DNA from: Saccharopolyspora gloriosae | GTDB lineage: Bacteria; Actinomycetota; Actinomycetes; Mycobacteriales; Pseudonocardiaceae | NCBI RefSeq assembly: GCF_014203325.1 | Contig: NZ_JACHIV010000001.1 | Span: 1,489,501-1,553,500 of the forward strand | Direction of reading: 5' to 3' | Length of the DNA: 64,000 nt | Shown here: positions 27,807 to 36,491 of the stretch, piece after piece | Position numbering within the stretch: the first letter of the stretch is position 1 | Layout of the letters: every line of letters begins with the position of its first letter | Position numbers and translations under genes: made by a program | The notes under the pieces: generated by a model | What the model saw: only the letters and a program-made list of their open reading frames with translations | What the model was told of the DNA's origin: nothing | Databases searched by the model: none

Positions 27807-29186
27807 TCAGCGGGCGGCTTCCAGCGCCTCGGCCAGCACGTCGAGACCGTCGTGCAGCAGCTCGTCGGGGATGGTCAGCGGCGGGAGCAGCCTGATCACG
27901 TTCCCGAAGGACCCGCAGGTCAGCACGATCACACCGGCGCGGTGCGCGTACCCGGCGACGGCCTTTGCCAGGCCGGGGTCCGGCTCGTGGGTGCCGGGGC
28001 GGACGAACTCGACGCCGAGCATCGCGCCACGGCCGCGGACGTCCCCGATCCGCGGGTCGGTCTCGGCGAGGGCGCGCAGTCGCCCACCCGCCGCGTCGCC
28101 GATCGCGCGGGCCCGGTCGATCAGACAGTCCTCCCGGATCGTGTCGAGCGCGGCCAGCGCGGCCGCGCACGCCACCGGGTTGCCGCCGTAAGTGCCGCCG
28201 AGACCACCGGGATGCACCGAGTCCATGAGGTCGGCGCGTCCGGTGACGGCGGCGATCGGCAGTCCGCCGCCGAGCCCCTTGGCCGTGGTGATCAGGTCCG
28301 GGACGACGTTCTCGTGCTCGCTGGCGAACCAGGCGCCGGTGCGGGCGACGCCGGTCTGCACCTCGTCGGCGACGAACACGATTCCGTGGTCGGCGCACCA
28401 GCGCGCGATCTCGGCGAGGAAGCCGGGCGCCGGGACGATGAACCCGCCTTCGCCCTGGACGGGCTCGATCACCAGCGCGGCGAGCCGCTCGGCACCGGCG
28501 GAGCGTTCGAGGTGCTCGATGGCGCGTCGCGCGGCCGCGGGTCCGTCGACCGGGTTTCCGTCGAGGTCGGCGCCGTCCCGGAAGGGGTAGGAGGTCGGCG
28601 CGCGGAACACGTCGGACGCGAACGGGCCGAAGCCGTCCTTGTACGGCATGTTCTTCGCGGTCATCGCCAGCGTGAGGTTCGTGCGGCCGTGGTAGGCGTG
28701 ATCCACGACGGCGACGCCGGAGCGGCCGGTCGCGTGCCGGGCGATCTTGACGGCGTTCTCCACGGCTTCGGACCCGGTGTTGAACAGCGCGGTGCGCTTG
28801 TGGTGGTCGCCCGGCGTGATCGCGGCCAACTCCTCCGCCAGCCGTACGTAGCCCTCGTAGGGGGTGATCATCGCGCAGGTGTGGGTGAACCGGGACAGCG
28901 CTTCGGTGGCGGCGGCGACGACCTTCGGCGCGGAGTTGCCGACGGTCGTCACGGCGATGCCGGACCCGAGGTCGACGAACGAGTTGTCGTCGACGTCGAC
29001 CAGGACCCCGCCACCGGCGGCGGCCGCGTAGACCGGCAGCGCGGAGGAGAGGCCCGCCGCGACGACGGCCGAACGCCGCTGCGCCAAGGCGAGCGAGCGG
29101 GGGCCGGGCACCGCGGTCCGCAGTTCGCGGCGCTGCGGCAGGCAGGGACCGCCGAGCAGCTCTGGGGACGGGGCGGGGACGCTCAT
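27807..29186 (-). CDS. gabT: 4-aminobutyrate aminotransferase
   Basis: 459 residues, class III PLP aminotransferase. FNTGSEAVENAVKIAR, DHAYHGRTN, VIEPVQGEGGFIVP, VADEVQTGVARTG and the PLP lysine K303 in TTAKGLGGGLP are clear. It moves the amino group of GABA to 2-oxoglutarate. ATG at 29186 has AAGGAG 7-8 bp upstream; an earlier ATG at 29225 lacks one. First gene of gabT-gabD. Divergent, 116 bp apart, from a PucR-type regulator. No GABA permease is linked here. Confidence 0.92.
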   Translation of the reverse strand: MSVPAPSPELLGGPCLPQRRELRTAVPGPRSLALAQRRSAVVAAGLSSALPVYAAAAGGGVLVDVDDNSFVDLGSGIAVTTVGNSAPKVVAAATEALSRFTHTCAMITPYEGYVRLAEELAAITPGDHHKRTALFNTGSEAVENAVKIARHATGRSGVAVVDHAYHGRTNLTLAMTAKNMPYKDGFGPFASDVFRAPTSYPFRDGADLDGNPVDGPAAARRAIEHLERSAGAERLAALVIEPVQGEGGFIVPAPGFLAEIARWCADHGIVFVADEVQTGVARTGAWFASEHENVVPDLITTAKGLGGGLPIAAVTGRADLMDSVHPGGLGGTYGGNPVACAAALAALDTIREDCLIDRARAIGDAAGGRLRALAETDPRIGDVRGRGAMLGVEFVRPGTHEPDPGLAKAVAGYAHRAGVIVLTCGSFGNVIRLLPPLTIPDELLHDGLDVLAEALEAAR

Positions 29187-29302
29187 CAGCGAACTCCTTC
29201 CGGTGGCGAAGTGCGGGAACGACATCGACGTTAGGAGCGGCCGACCCCGAAGCCGAGTGTGCGAACCGGTCAGATGGTCGATCGACGGTGTGCAAAACTG
29301 CC

Positions 29303-30766
29303 ATGGTGCTGACGCTCGCCGACGTGGTCGCCATCCCGGGGCTCGCCCTGCGCACGGTCGTCGAGCCCGCGACGCCCCGGGCGCTGGGCTGGGTGACGAC
29401 GAGCGAGCTCGCCGACCCTGCGCAGTACCTGGAGGGCGGCGAGCTGCTGCTGACCACCGGATTGGCCGCGCAGGACTGGGCGGCTTACGTGGAGCGGATC
29501 GATCGGGCGGGTGTCGCCGCGCTCGGCTTCGGGACCGGGCTCTCGCACGCGGACGTGCCGCCCGACCTGGTGGCGGCGGCCCGCGCCGCCGGTCTCGGCC
29601 TGGTCGTGGTGCCGGAGTCGACGCCGTTCATCGCGATCGGCAAGGCGGTGGCCGGGCTGCTCGCCGAGCGCGAGCGGACCGCCACCGAGACGGCGCTCGC
29701 GGTGCAGCAGGAGCTGACCAGGGTGATTTCCCGGGCGGACGGGCCCGCTCGCGCTCTCGGCGTGCTCGGCCGGGCCGCGCGGGGGAGCGCGGGGCTGGTC
29801 GACGTTGATGGGAAAGCGCTGGTACCGGCCCGGTTCCGGGTTCCGGACGCGGCCCTGCGCGCGCTGGCGACGCTGCGCGCGGGGACCGGGCGCAGCGCCG
29901 CCACCGAGAGCGGGGCCGAGGGGACCACGGTCGTCCAACCGCTCGGTCGCGGGGTCGACGGCCCGTTCCTGGTGCTGGTGAGCCCGGGGGCGCTGGACGG
30001 GGTGCTGCGGGCGGTGCTGGTGTCCACGGTCGCGTTGCTGACCTTGGACGCCGAGCGTTCCCGCGCGGCCGCCGACGCCGAGCTCCGGTTGCGGGACCGG
30101 GCCGCGACCCTGGTCCTGGACGGCGCGGTCGACGCCGGCACGAGCGTCGCGGCCATGCTGAACTGCGCGCCGGTGGTGCCACGAAGCCTGCGGGTCTTGC
30201 GCGCGACGGGAATCCCGGACGGTGCGCGTGCGCGGTTGGCGCGGGACCACCCGGAGGTCCTGACGGCGGCGACGTCGGACGCGGGCATCGCCCTGGTGGT
30301 CGACGCGGACGCCGCCGTCGGTGCCGGGGAACTCGCGGACCTGCTGGCGGCGCTCGGCGCCAGAGTGGGGATCGGACCGGCCGTCCCCGCGCGTGATGCG
30401 GGGACCAGCGACGCGGCGGCGGGCACCGCGCTGTCCCTCGCCGATGGCGGATCGCCGGTCGTCGGCTGGGACGAGCGGTTCCGCGGCGAGGTGCGGGCCG
30501 CACTTCCCGACCACGCCGCCCGGGCGTTGGCCGCGTCGATCCTCGGTGAGCTGGTGGACGAGCCGGAGCTCCTCCGCACCTTGCGCAGCTACCTGACGCA
30601 CCTCGGCCGCTGGCAGCCCACGGCCGACGACCTGGGCATCCACCGCAACACGCTGCGCAAGCGGATCGCCGCGATCGAGCGGCTCACCGGCCGCGGCGTC
30701 GACACCGCCGCAGGTCGCGCCGACCTCTGGATAGCGGTCGTGAGCGCCACGGAGCCGCCCGGCTGA
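29303..30766 (+). CDS. PucR/CdaR-type transcriptional regulator
   Basis: 487 residues. The N-terminal PucR domain (about 5-125) has LTLADVVAIPGLALRTVV and YLEGGELLLTTGLA. The C-terminal helix-turn-helix (about 430-480) has LRSYLTHLGRWQPTADDLGIHRNTLRKRI, the PucR_HTH signature. Divergent position next to gabT-gabD suggests it activates GABA catabolism; in Corynebacterium the GABA regulator GabR is of this type (known from memory). ATG at 29303 chosen as the start of the domain; upstream GTG/TTG add only five residues. Ends before a strong terminator. Confidence 0.87.
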   Translation: MVLTLADVVAIPGLALRTVVEPATPRALGWVTTSELADPAQYLEGGELLLTTGLAAQDWAAYVERIDRAGVAALGFGTGLSHADVPPDLVAAARAAGLGLVVVPESTPFIAIGKAVAGLLAERERTATETALAVQQELTRVISRADGPARALGVLGRAARGSAGLVDVDGKALVPARFRVPDAALRALATLRAGTGRSAATESGAEGTTVVQPLGRGVDGPFLVLVSPGALDGVLRAVLVSTVALLTLDAERSRAAADAELRLRDRAATLVLDGAVDAGTSVAAMLNCAPVVPRSLRVLRATGIPDGARARLARDHPEVLTAATSDAGIALVVDADAAVGAGELADLLAALGARVGIGPAVPARDAGTSDAAAGTALSLADGGSPVVGWDERFRGEVRAALPDHAARALAASILGELVDEPELLRTLRSYLTHLGRWQPTADDLGIHRNTLRKRIAAIERLTGRGVDTAAGRADLWIAVVSATEPPG

Positions 30767-30880
30767 CACGCGTGCGGGCACTGCGGGGAAGCGGTCCTGA
30801 TCCGGTGGAGTTCGCCGCCGAGGTCGTCGACGGCTTCACCACCGGCTTGGCCCGGACTCGGCCAGGCCGGTGAGAGGTCA

Positions 30881-30914
30881 CCTGATCATCACCGCTACCG
30901 CGGTGATGATCAGG
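30881..30914. terminator. Perfect 15 bp hairpin between convergent genes
   Basis: CCTGATCATCACCGC pairs with GCGGTGATGATCAGG without mismatch around a TACC loop. It lies between the end of the PucR gene and the end of the leftward TetR pseudogene, so it probably serves both directions. It is the best terminator hairpin in the window. Confidence 0.8.
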
Positions 30915-30955
30915 GCGAGCAGCAGCAGGGCACCGAGCGGAGGGCCTCGTCCGAC

Positions 30956-31518
30956 CTACCGGGCGAGAGTCCCGCGGATGAGCGTTCGGAGTTCGTCGTG
31001 GTCGGGTTTCGCCTCCTTGATGACCACTTGCATTTGAAGCCCGCAGGTCAGGGTGCCGAGCATGCGGGATCGGTGCGCGCGATGAACGGCTGGGAGAACG
31101 CGTCGTCCCACGCCGCCGCGATGACGCGGAGGTGGGGGCGGTGCAAGGCGACCGCGTAGAGGTTGTGCTCAGCGATGGTGCGTTCGCGTTGCTCGGTCGT
31201 CGACGTCACGACGAAGTCCGCGAGGGCGGTCGGCAGATCCGCGTCCGCGGGAAGTTGCTGCTCCCATCGCCGAAGCCGGGCCACGCTGTGCTGTGAGACC
31301 TCGTCCATGGCCGCCTCGACGAGCTGGTCGAGGCCGGTGAAGTAGTAGGTGGTGGAGCCCAGGGGCACGTCGGCGGCTTCGGCCACCTTGCGATGGGTCA
31401 GTTCCTCCACCCCGTGCTCGGCGATCACCGAGATGGCGGCGCGCACGATCCGGCCCCTCCGGCCGGGATCGCGCGGTTTGCGGCCCCGTTCGTTCGCGAC
31501 CACGTTGTCCGCTGTCAT
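30956..31518 (-). pseudogene. TetR-family regulator, frameshifted near the C-terminus
   Basis: From ATG at 31518 the HTH is intact: RIVRAAISVIAEHGVEELTH then VAEAADVPLGSTTYYF. The frame ends early after FIARTDPACSAP at 31048. One base further along the frame shift gives RMLGTLTCGLQMQVVIKEA and DHDELRTLIRGTLAR to a TAG at 30956, which is clearly the missing TetR C-terminus. One base is missing near 31070. Either a real mutation or an assembly error. GAGGAG precedes the start. The regulator is divergent from an SMR exporter, its likely former target. Confidence 0.7.
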
Positions 31519-31543
31519 CTTGGTCCGCTCCTCACGGCTAGTG

Positions 31544-31572
31544 CTTTGTGGACCGATTCGGTTCTTTGTGGA
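31544..31572. promoter_or_regulatory. Direct repeat and palindrome upstream of the TetR gene
   Basis: CTTTGTGGA occurs twice, at 31544-31552 and 31564-31572, exactly 20 bp apart. Between them is an odd palindrome ACCGA-T-TCGGT at 31552-31562. The spacing of two helical turns and the position 26-54 bp upstream of the start codon make this a good autoregulatory operator candidate for the TetR protein. Confidence 0.5.
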
Positions 31573-32109
31573 GCGTCACGTTATCGCGGCGGATCTCCGT
31601 TGTCGGCGGTTGGTCGAATTCCGCGAGCTCCGCGCGATTCTCGGGGGCTCGGCGATAGCACCACGTTGGCGGCAGAATCACAAGCATCCACTCCGCCGAT
31701 CATGCATGTGTCGTCGATCACACCCTCTTGGTGGTGCAGGCAAATTCCGTATCGGGATCGAATAGGCGTGGTCGTAGATGGCCCTGGAAGTGCCCTGGGG
31801 AGAATCTGGCAATTCACAGGAAAGGATGATTCGCGCCCGCCTTGACGCTGGAATGTCGGTTTTGGGGTTTCGGTATCGATTCGGGCGGTTCGCCTCGCGG
31901 CGTGCTTTGTGCGTTTTCCGGGCGGGACCAGGGGTGATTCGGATGTGTCCTCACTCCTGGGCTTGCGGGGGCCGGATTTCGACCCCTTTGTCGAGACCTC
32001 CCCGGAATTCGACAGGAATCGTCCGCGCCGCGAGCTGTGCGGGCCCTCCCAGGAGTTCGCTGGCGCAATGGTTGCGGCCGGCTGCCGATTTGTTTGATCT
32101 AAGGATTGG
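31573..32109. other. Long intergenic region upstream of the SMR exporter gene
   Basis: About 540 bp without a credible gene on either strand and noticeably less GC-rich than the surroundings. Readings on both strands lack a protein-like pattern. No guanidine riboswitch fold was recognised. It may be decayed coding DNA or a foreign insertion. Confidence 0.5.
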
Positions 32110-32439
32110 ATGCCGGCAATGGCTTGGGTAATGCTGGTCTGCGCTATCACTGCTGAAGTTGTTGCCACCTCGTTCCTCAAAGCGAGTGAGGGGCTGACCA
32201 AGCTGTTGCCGAGCGTGATCGTGGCGGTCAGCTACATCACTGCTTTCACGATGCTCGGCAAGGCGTTGAAAACGATGGAGCTGGGCATCGCGTACGCGAT
32301 CTGGTCGGGCGTCGGCACCGCCGCGATCGCCCTCGTGGGGATCATGTTCATGGGGGAGTCGGCGGCGCCCGTCAAGCTGTTCGGGTTGGGCCTGATCACC
32401 GTTGGCGTGGTCATGTTGAACGTGACGACGAGCCATTGA
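32110..32439 (+). CDS. Small multidrug resistance (SMR) exporter, Qac/Mmr type
   Basis: 109 residues with four membrane helices. E16 in ITAEVVATSFLKASEG is the conserved membrane-embedded glutamate that binds both proton and cationic drug; AYAIWSGVGTAAIALVG is the signature of the EmrE/Qac branch, in contrast to the GTAYAVWTG-type of guanidinium exporters. It probably exports quaternary ammonium compounds as a dual-topology dimer. The first ATG has AAGGA 5 bp upstream; ATG at 32119 is an alternative. It stands alone, with a broken TetR gene on the other side of a long gap. Confidence 0.9.
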   Translation: MPAMAWVMLVCAITAEVVATSFLKASEGLTKLLPSVIVAVSYITAFTMLGKALKTMELGIAYAIWSGVGTAAIALVGIMFMGESAAPVKLFGLGLITVGVVMLNVTTSH

Positions 32440-32685
32440 TGGGAGGTGGGTGTCGATCCCGAACGTGCGCACGTCCGTCGAGCCCGCTCCGTCGGGTCGG
32501 TGGCACGAACGGAGGATCGGCCTCGCCGGATCGGCCGCTCAGCGTTCCGGTAACGGATTGCAATGAGTGCATGCTGCCTGTTCAGCAGGTTGGCGGACGG
32601 CCGGTCCCTCGCCCGGCGGTGTCAGCGGTGGTGCTCCGGCGCGCACGATCGCTACCGCTGGTGCTCATGACGTGAGGAGAGAGCC

Positions 32686-32784
32686 ATGGTTCCCACCGAG
32701 AACGAGACCACTCCGCAGGCCGGCGGGTGCAGCTGCTGCGCGAGCTGCAGCGGGCCCTCCTGCGGGTGTTGCTCGGGTTGCTGA
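32686..32784 (+). CDS. Cysteine-rich 32-residue peptide with duplicated CxCCxxC motif
   Basis: A short frame with a good ribosome site (GAGGAGAG, 5 bp before ATG). The first 14 residues are MVPTENETTPQAGG; then come two units, CSCCASC and CGCCSGC, joined by SGPS, and the protein ends. Eight of the last 18 residues are cysteine (15, 17, 18, 21, 26, 28, 29, 32). The exact repetition speaks for selection. It could be a metallothionein-like metal store, or a precursor peptide with a GG-ended leader; no maturation enzymes for the latter are in the window. It lies between the SMR gene and the leftward lipoprotein gene. Existence as a gene is probable but unproven. Confidence 0.6.
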   Translation: MVPTENETTPQAGGCSCCASCSGPSCGCCSGC

Positions 32785-32855
32785 CCGGACGCCGCGGGTT
32801 CGGGGAAGCGCGGTCGCCGCGCCTCCCGGACCCGCGGACGCGCCTGGTGTCCTGA

Positions 32856-34412
32856 TCAGGCGGGGCAGGCCATGCCGTCGGCGGGGATCGCGCCCTGCAC
32901 GAGGAACCGGCTGACGGTGCCGGTCACGCAGTCCGAGCGGCCGATCGCGCCGTGTCCGGAACCCTGCCAGTTCACCGCGACACCGGTCGGCAGCTGCTCG
33001 GCCAGGTGCTTGCTGCTGAGCGCGGGGATCAGCGGGTCGTTCGCGGTGGTCACCACCGGGATCGGCGGCAGTCCGGGCACCGACGGCGGCGGTGGTTCCT
33101 CCTGCGGTTCGGGCCACTGCGCGCACCACGCGAGGCGTTGCGCGAACACCCCGCCGAACAGGGGATGCGTGCCGACCCATTCGGTCGCCACGTGCACGAG
33201 CCGCTCCGAGGGCAGTCGCAGCCGGGTGTCGTTGCAACTGGTGATCAGCGCACCGTCGAGCTGCGCCGGATCGGATCCCGTCTCCCGCACCATCGGTGCC
33301 GCGAGCGCGCTGATGGGGGCGCCGTCACCGGAGTTCGCCGCGGCCAGTGCCGTGCTCAGCTGCGGCCACCGCTTCGGCTCGCCCAGTTCGGCGAGCAGCA
33401 CCCGCACGATCTTGCCGCCGCTGACCGGCCCGTCGGCGGTGGGCAGCGACGTCGTCCGGGTGCGTTCCACCAGTTCTTCCACCGTGCGGCGCGGATCCGG
33501 CCCCAGCGGGCAGGAATCCCGGCCGCGGCAGTCCGCGGCGAACGCGTCGAACGTCTGCTCCGCGCCCTGCGCCTGGGCGCCGGCCTCGCCCATCGCGTCC
33601 AGCTGCGGGTCCGGGCCGCCGTCGAACACCATCCGGCCCACCGAGTCGGGGTAGCGCTGCGCGTAGCTGGTGAGCACCCGCGCCGCTTCGCCGCGGCCGA
33701 TGGCGTGCAGCTTCGGCACGTCCAGTTCGAGCCGCAGCTCCTCCAGGTCGGCGGCGGTGCGCCACGAGTCGTAGGCCTGCAACCGGTCGTCCAGGTCCAG
33801 CAGGCATTCCTGGCTCGACACCCGCACCGAGGTGAGCAACCGGTCCAGCGACGCCCGGTCCGTCGCGCGCGGGTCGAAGCCGACGATGGACTCGCGCAGC
33901 GGCGGCGGCATGCAGTCCGCCGGGTCGGACTGGCCGGTGCCGCGCCGATCCATGCCGATGACCCGGAACGTGCTGAGCATCTCCGGCGGCATCGTCAGCG
34001 CCATCCGGGCCGCCACCGAGGTGCCCGGCTCGCCGTTGACGTCCCCCAGGACCACCAGCGGAATCCCGCCGGTACCGGTGCTCAGCAGCGCGGCGCGGGT
34101 GGTGCCCTCCGCCGGTGCCTCCGGGGAGTCCAACGTGGTCAGCAGCTGCGAGCAGGAGAACGACGGCCCCCGCGCGGGCAGCGAGAGCTCCTCCCGCGTT
34201 TCGCCGGTGCAGTCCTCCCAGTTCAGGGCGCTGCCCGCGGACGGCCCGAGCGCCGGTAGCGGAGCGGGACCGGGTGGTTTCGGGGCGGGGGCGACGGGCT
34301 GCTCGGCGTCGTTGTAGGCGACCGCGGGGCGCTGCGACGGCCCCGCCGAGCACCCGGCGGCGACCACGGCGAGCAGCAGCAGGGCACCGATGCGATGGCT
34401 GGTGCGCGGCAC
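32856..34412 (-). CDS. TAP-like alpha/beta-hydrolase lipoprotein lacking the nucleophile Ser
   Basis: 518 residues. A signal peptide (RIGALLLLAVVAAGC) suggests lipidation at C21. The fold follows secreted tripeptidyl-aminopeptidase-like hydrolases: VIGMDRRGTGQSDP, then the nucleophile elbow, and a C-terminal TAP-type segment. The elbow reads IGRGEAA, so Gly241 takes the place of Ser in GxSxG. The acid D459 (TANDPLIP) and H487 (GSGHGAIG) remain. It may therefore be a non-catalytic relative. GTG start with GGAG upstream. From memory, mycobacterial Rv2672 holds the equivalent position. Confidence 0.82.
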   Translation of the reverse strand: MPRTSHRIGALLLLAVVAAGCSAGPSQRPAVAYNDAEQPVAPAPKPPGPAPLPALGPSAGSALNWEDCTGETREELSLPARGPSFSCSQLLTTLDSPEAPAEGTTRAALLSTGTGGIPLVVLGDVNGEPGTSVAARMALTMPPEMLSTFRVIGMDRRGTGQSDPADCMPPPLRESIVGFDPRATDRASLDRLLTSVRVSSQECLLDLDDRLQAYDSWRTAADLEELRLELDVPKLHAIGRGEAARVLTSYAQRYPDSVGRMVFDGGPDPQLDAMGEAGAQAQGAEQTFDAFAADCRGRDSCPLGPDPRRTVEELVERTRTTSLPTADGPVSGGKIVRVLLAELGEPKRWPQLSTALAAANSGDGAPISALAAPMVRETGSDPAQLDGALITSCNDTRLRLPSERLVHVATEWVGTHPLFGGVFAQRLAWCAQWPEPQEEPPPPSVPGLPPIPVVTTANDPLIPALSSKHLAEQLPTGVAVNWQGSGHGAIGRSDCVTGTVSRFLVQGAIPADGMACPA

Positions 34413-34641
34413 GACTGCTCCTCTGGCGTGGGCGGATCCTGCGCTGAGCATCGCATGATCGGCGTGTGTCCGAGGTGAGGGGGCGGCGCGCGGTGCGGGG
34501 CTCGTCGCAATCCGGTTGGGCGAGGTGGAGCCGACGGCTACGGTTCGCCGGGTTCTCGTACCGGCGAGCACGGCGGTGGAGCCGGGTGCGGGGGAGTGGG
34601 CGGACCGGGCGCGCGCCCGGCCGGGAACAGGAGGAGCAGGC

Positions 34642-35544
34642 GTGGTCGCGGTGAACATGGACGGTGCGTCGTCGAGCGGACGGCCGATGTGGAGCGGTGT
34701 GCAGCCGGTCCTGGCGCGCGGTTTCGGCGCCGTCCCGCCCCCGGTGCTGGTGCTGCTGGGCGTGATCAGCCTGCAGGTCGGCGCCGCGTTCGCCAAGCAG
34801 CTGTTCGCGCTGGCGGGCGCGTCCGGCGTGGTCACGTTGCGGCTGCTGTTCGCGGCGCTGGTGCTGCTGGTGATCTGGCGGCCCTCGTTGCGGTTGGACC
34901 GCAGGACGCTGCTCGTCGTCGCCGGGTACGGCGCGGTGCTGGCCGCGATGAACATCTGCCTCTACCAGTCGATCGACCGCATCCCGCTGGGCGTCGCGGT
35001 GACCATCGAGTTCCTGGGGCCGTTGAGCGTGGCCGTGTTCGGCTCGCGGCGGAAGCTGGACCTGCTGTGGGCGGTGCTCGCGGGGCTCGGCGTGCTGCTG
35101 CTGTCCCGAGTGGAGGGCGGCCTGGACCCGGTGGGGGTCGCGTTCGCGCTGGCCGCCGCCGTGCTGTGGGCGTCCTACATCCTGCTGGGCGCGAAGTTGG
35201 GGCAGCACACCAGCGGCGGCAACGGCCTCGCGCTCGGCATGGCGTTCGCCGCGCTGGTCGCGCTGCCGTTCGGCATCTCGGGCGGTGGCGCGGAGCTGCT
35301 GTCCCCGGCCGTGCTCGCCGCGGGCCTGGTGGTGGCGCTGATGTCCTCGGTGGTGCCGTATTCGCTGGAGCTGGAGGCGCTGCGGCGGATGCCGCCGCGC
35401 GTGTTCGGGGTGCTGATGAGCCTGGAACCCGCGGTCGCGGCGCTCGCCGGACTGCTGGTGCTGCACGAGGCGCTCGGCGTGGTGCAATGGCTGGCCATCA
35501 GCTGCGTGGTGCTGGCCTCCATCGGCGCGACTCGCGCTCAGTAG
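34642..35544 (+). CDS. EamA/RhtA-family transporter
   Basis: 300 residues with about ten membrane helices in two EamA repeats. ASGVVTLRLLFAALVLLVIW, YQSIDRIPLGVAVTIEFLGPL and MPPRVFGVLMSLEPAVAALAG are typical of the RhtA (threonine/homoserine exporter) branch. Substrate not known. GTG at 34642 follows GGAGGAG; ATG at 34657 is the next choice. Convergent with the PanE-like gene, 7 bp apart. Confidence 0.88.
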   Translation: MVAVNMDGASSSGRPMWSGVQPVLARGFGAVPPPVLVLLGVISLQVGAAFAKQLFALAGASGVVTLRLLFAALVLLVIWRPSLRLDRRTLLVVAGYGAVLAAMNICLYQSIDRIPLGVAVTIEFLGPLSVAVFGSRRKLDLLWAVLAGLGVLLLSRVEGGLDPVGVAFALAAAVLWASYILLGAKLGQHTSGGNGLALGMAFAALVALPFGISGGGAELLSPAVLAAGLVVALMSSVVPYSLELEALRRMPPRVFGVLMSLEPAVAALAGLLVLHEALGVVQWLAISCVVLASIGATRAQ

Positions 35545-35551
35545 CGGCCGG

Positions 35552-36433
35552 TCAGCGGTTCTCGGGCAGGGCGCGCAGCAAGGTCAGCAGGGTCTCGTTG
35601 CGGGGCACCGGGATGCCGTGGCGCCGCGCGGCCCGCACCAGCGCGCCCGTGATGTGCTCGTGCTCGGTGCGCAGCCCGGCTTCCCGGTCGTAGAGCATCG
35701 AGGTCCCGGTGCCGGGGGCGAGCACTTCGAACGCCTCGATGGCCCGGTCGGCGTCGGCGGTCCCGAGCTCCGCTCCTTCGGCCCTGGCCACGGCGACGCC
35801 TTCGGTCACCACGGCCTTCGCCAGCGCCATCACCTCGCCGTCGGCGAACACGTCGAGCCGCCGCATGGTCAGCGCCGAGATCGGGTTGGCGGCCAGGTTC
35901 GTGAGCATCTTGCGCCAGGTCTCGGTGCGGAAGTCGTCGGTGGGGGTGACCTCAGGGTCGCAGAGCACCGCCCTCAGCCGCTCACCGAGCGTCCCGGCGG
36001 GCACCACCAGACGGAGCTTCGCGGAGTGCCTGCGCACGTGGCCCGCCCGCACGCGTTCGGCGCCGCCGTAGAGCAGCGCGGGCAGCACGGGTGAGCGCGC
36101 GAGCAGCGGTGCGAGCGAGTCGTGGTGCTCCACGCCGTTCTGCACGGCCACCACCGGGGTGCCCTCGGCGTCGAACGCGCTCAGCCAGTCCCCGGCACCG
36201 CCGACGTCCTGGACCTTCGTCGCCACCAGCACCCAGTCGACCGGACCGGCCTGGGCGGGATCGGTGATGACCCGCACCGGTACTTCCCGGCGACCGTCCG
36301 GGGTGTCGAGGACCAGCACCTCGAACGGGGTGCGCACGCAGAGGACGACTTCGTGACCGGTGTCCTGCGCCGCGGCGGCCAGCGCGCCGCCGACGGCGCC
36401 GCCCCCGATCACGGCGATTCGTTGGGTTCGCAC
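35552..36433 (-). CDS. Ketopantoate reductase-family protein (PanE/ApbA)
   Basis: 293 residues. NADP-binding loop IAVIGGGAVGGALAAA at the N-terminus, VLVATKVQDV, VVAVQNGVEHHD, and the catalytic Lys/Asn block WRKMLTNLAANPISAL match 2-dehydropantoate 2-reductases. The family also contains non-pantothenate members, so panE itself is not certain. GTG start chosen at the first beta strand; no clear ribosome site is seen. No pantothenate genes are adjacent. Confidence 0.82.
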   Translation of the reverse strand: MRTQRIAVIGGGAVGGALAAAAQDTGHEVVLCVRTPFEVLVLDTPDGRREVPVRVITDPAQAGPVDWVLVATKVQDVGGAGDWLSAFDAEGTPVVAVQNGVEHHDSLAPLLARSPVLPALLYGGAERVRAGHVRRHSAKLRLVVPAGTLGERLRAVLCDPEVTPTDDFRTETWRKMLTNLAANPISALTMRRLDVFADGEVMALAKAVVTEGVAVARAEGAELGTADADRAIEAFEVLAPGTGTSMLYDREAGLRTEHEHITGALVRAARRHGIPVPRNETLLTLLRALPENR

Positions 36434-36491
36434 GGAACGTGACGGTACCGGTGCGGGACCGAGGCCCGAGCCGCGTCCCGGTGGACCGGGC

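Noticed and set aside
31573-32109. Guanidine riboswitch upstream of the SMR gene
   Set aside because: The exporter belongs to the Qac/Mmr branch (AYAIWSGVG), not to the guanidinium exporters, and no mini-ykkC-like hairpin pair was seen.
32686-32784. Complete RiPP biosynthesis cluster around the cysteine-rich peptide
   Set aside because: No YcaO, lanthipeptide synthetase, radical SAM or peptidase/exporter specific to RiPPs is seen within the window.
32567-32914. 115-codon frame overlapping the cysteine-rich peptide in another frame
   Set aside because: Composition is Arg/Ala/Gly/Pro-rich and there is no ribosome site; the short cysteine-rich frame has both a site and a repeated motif.
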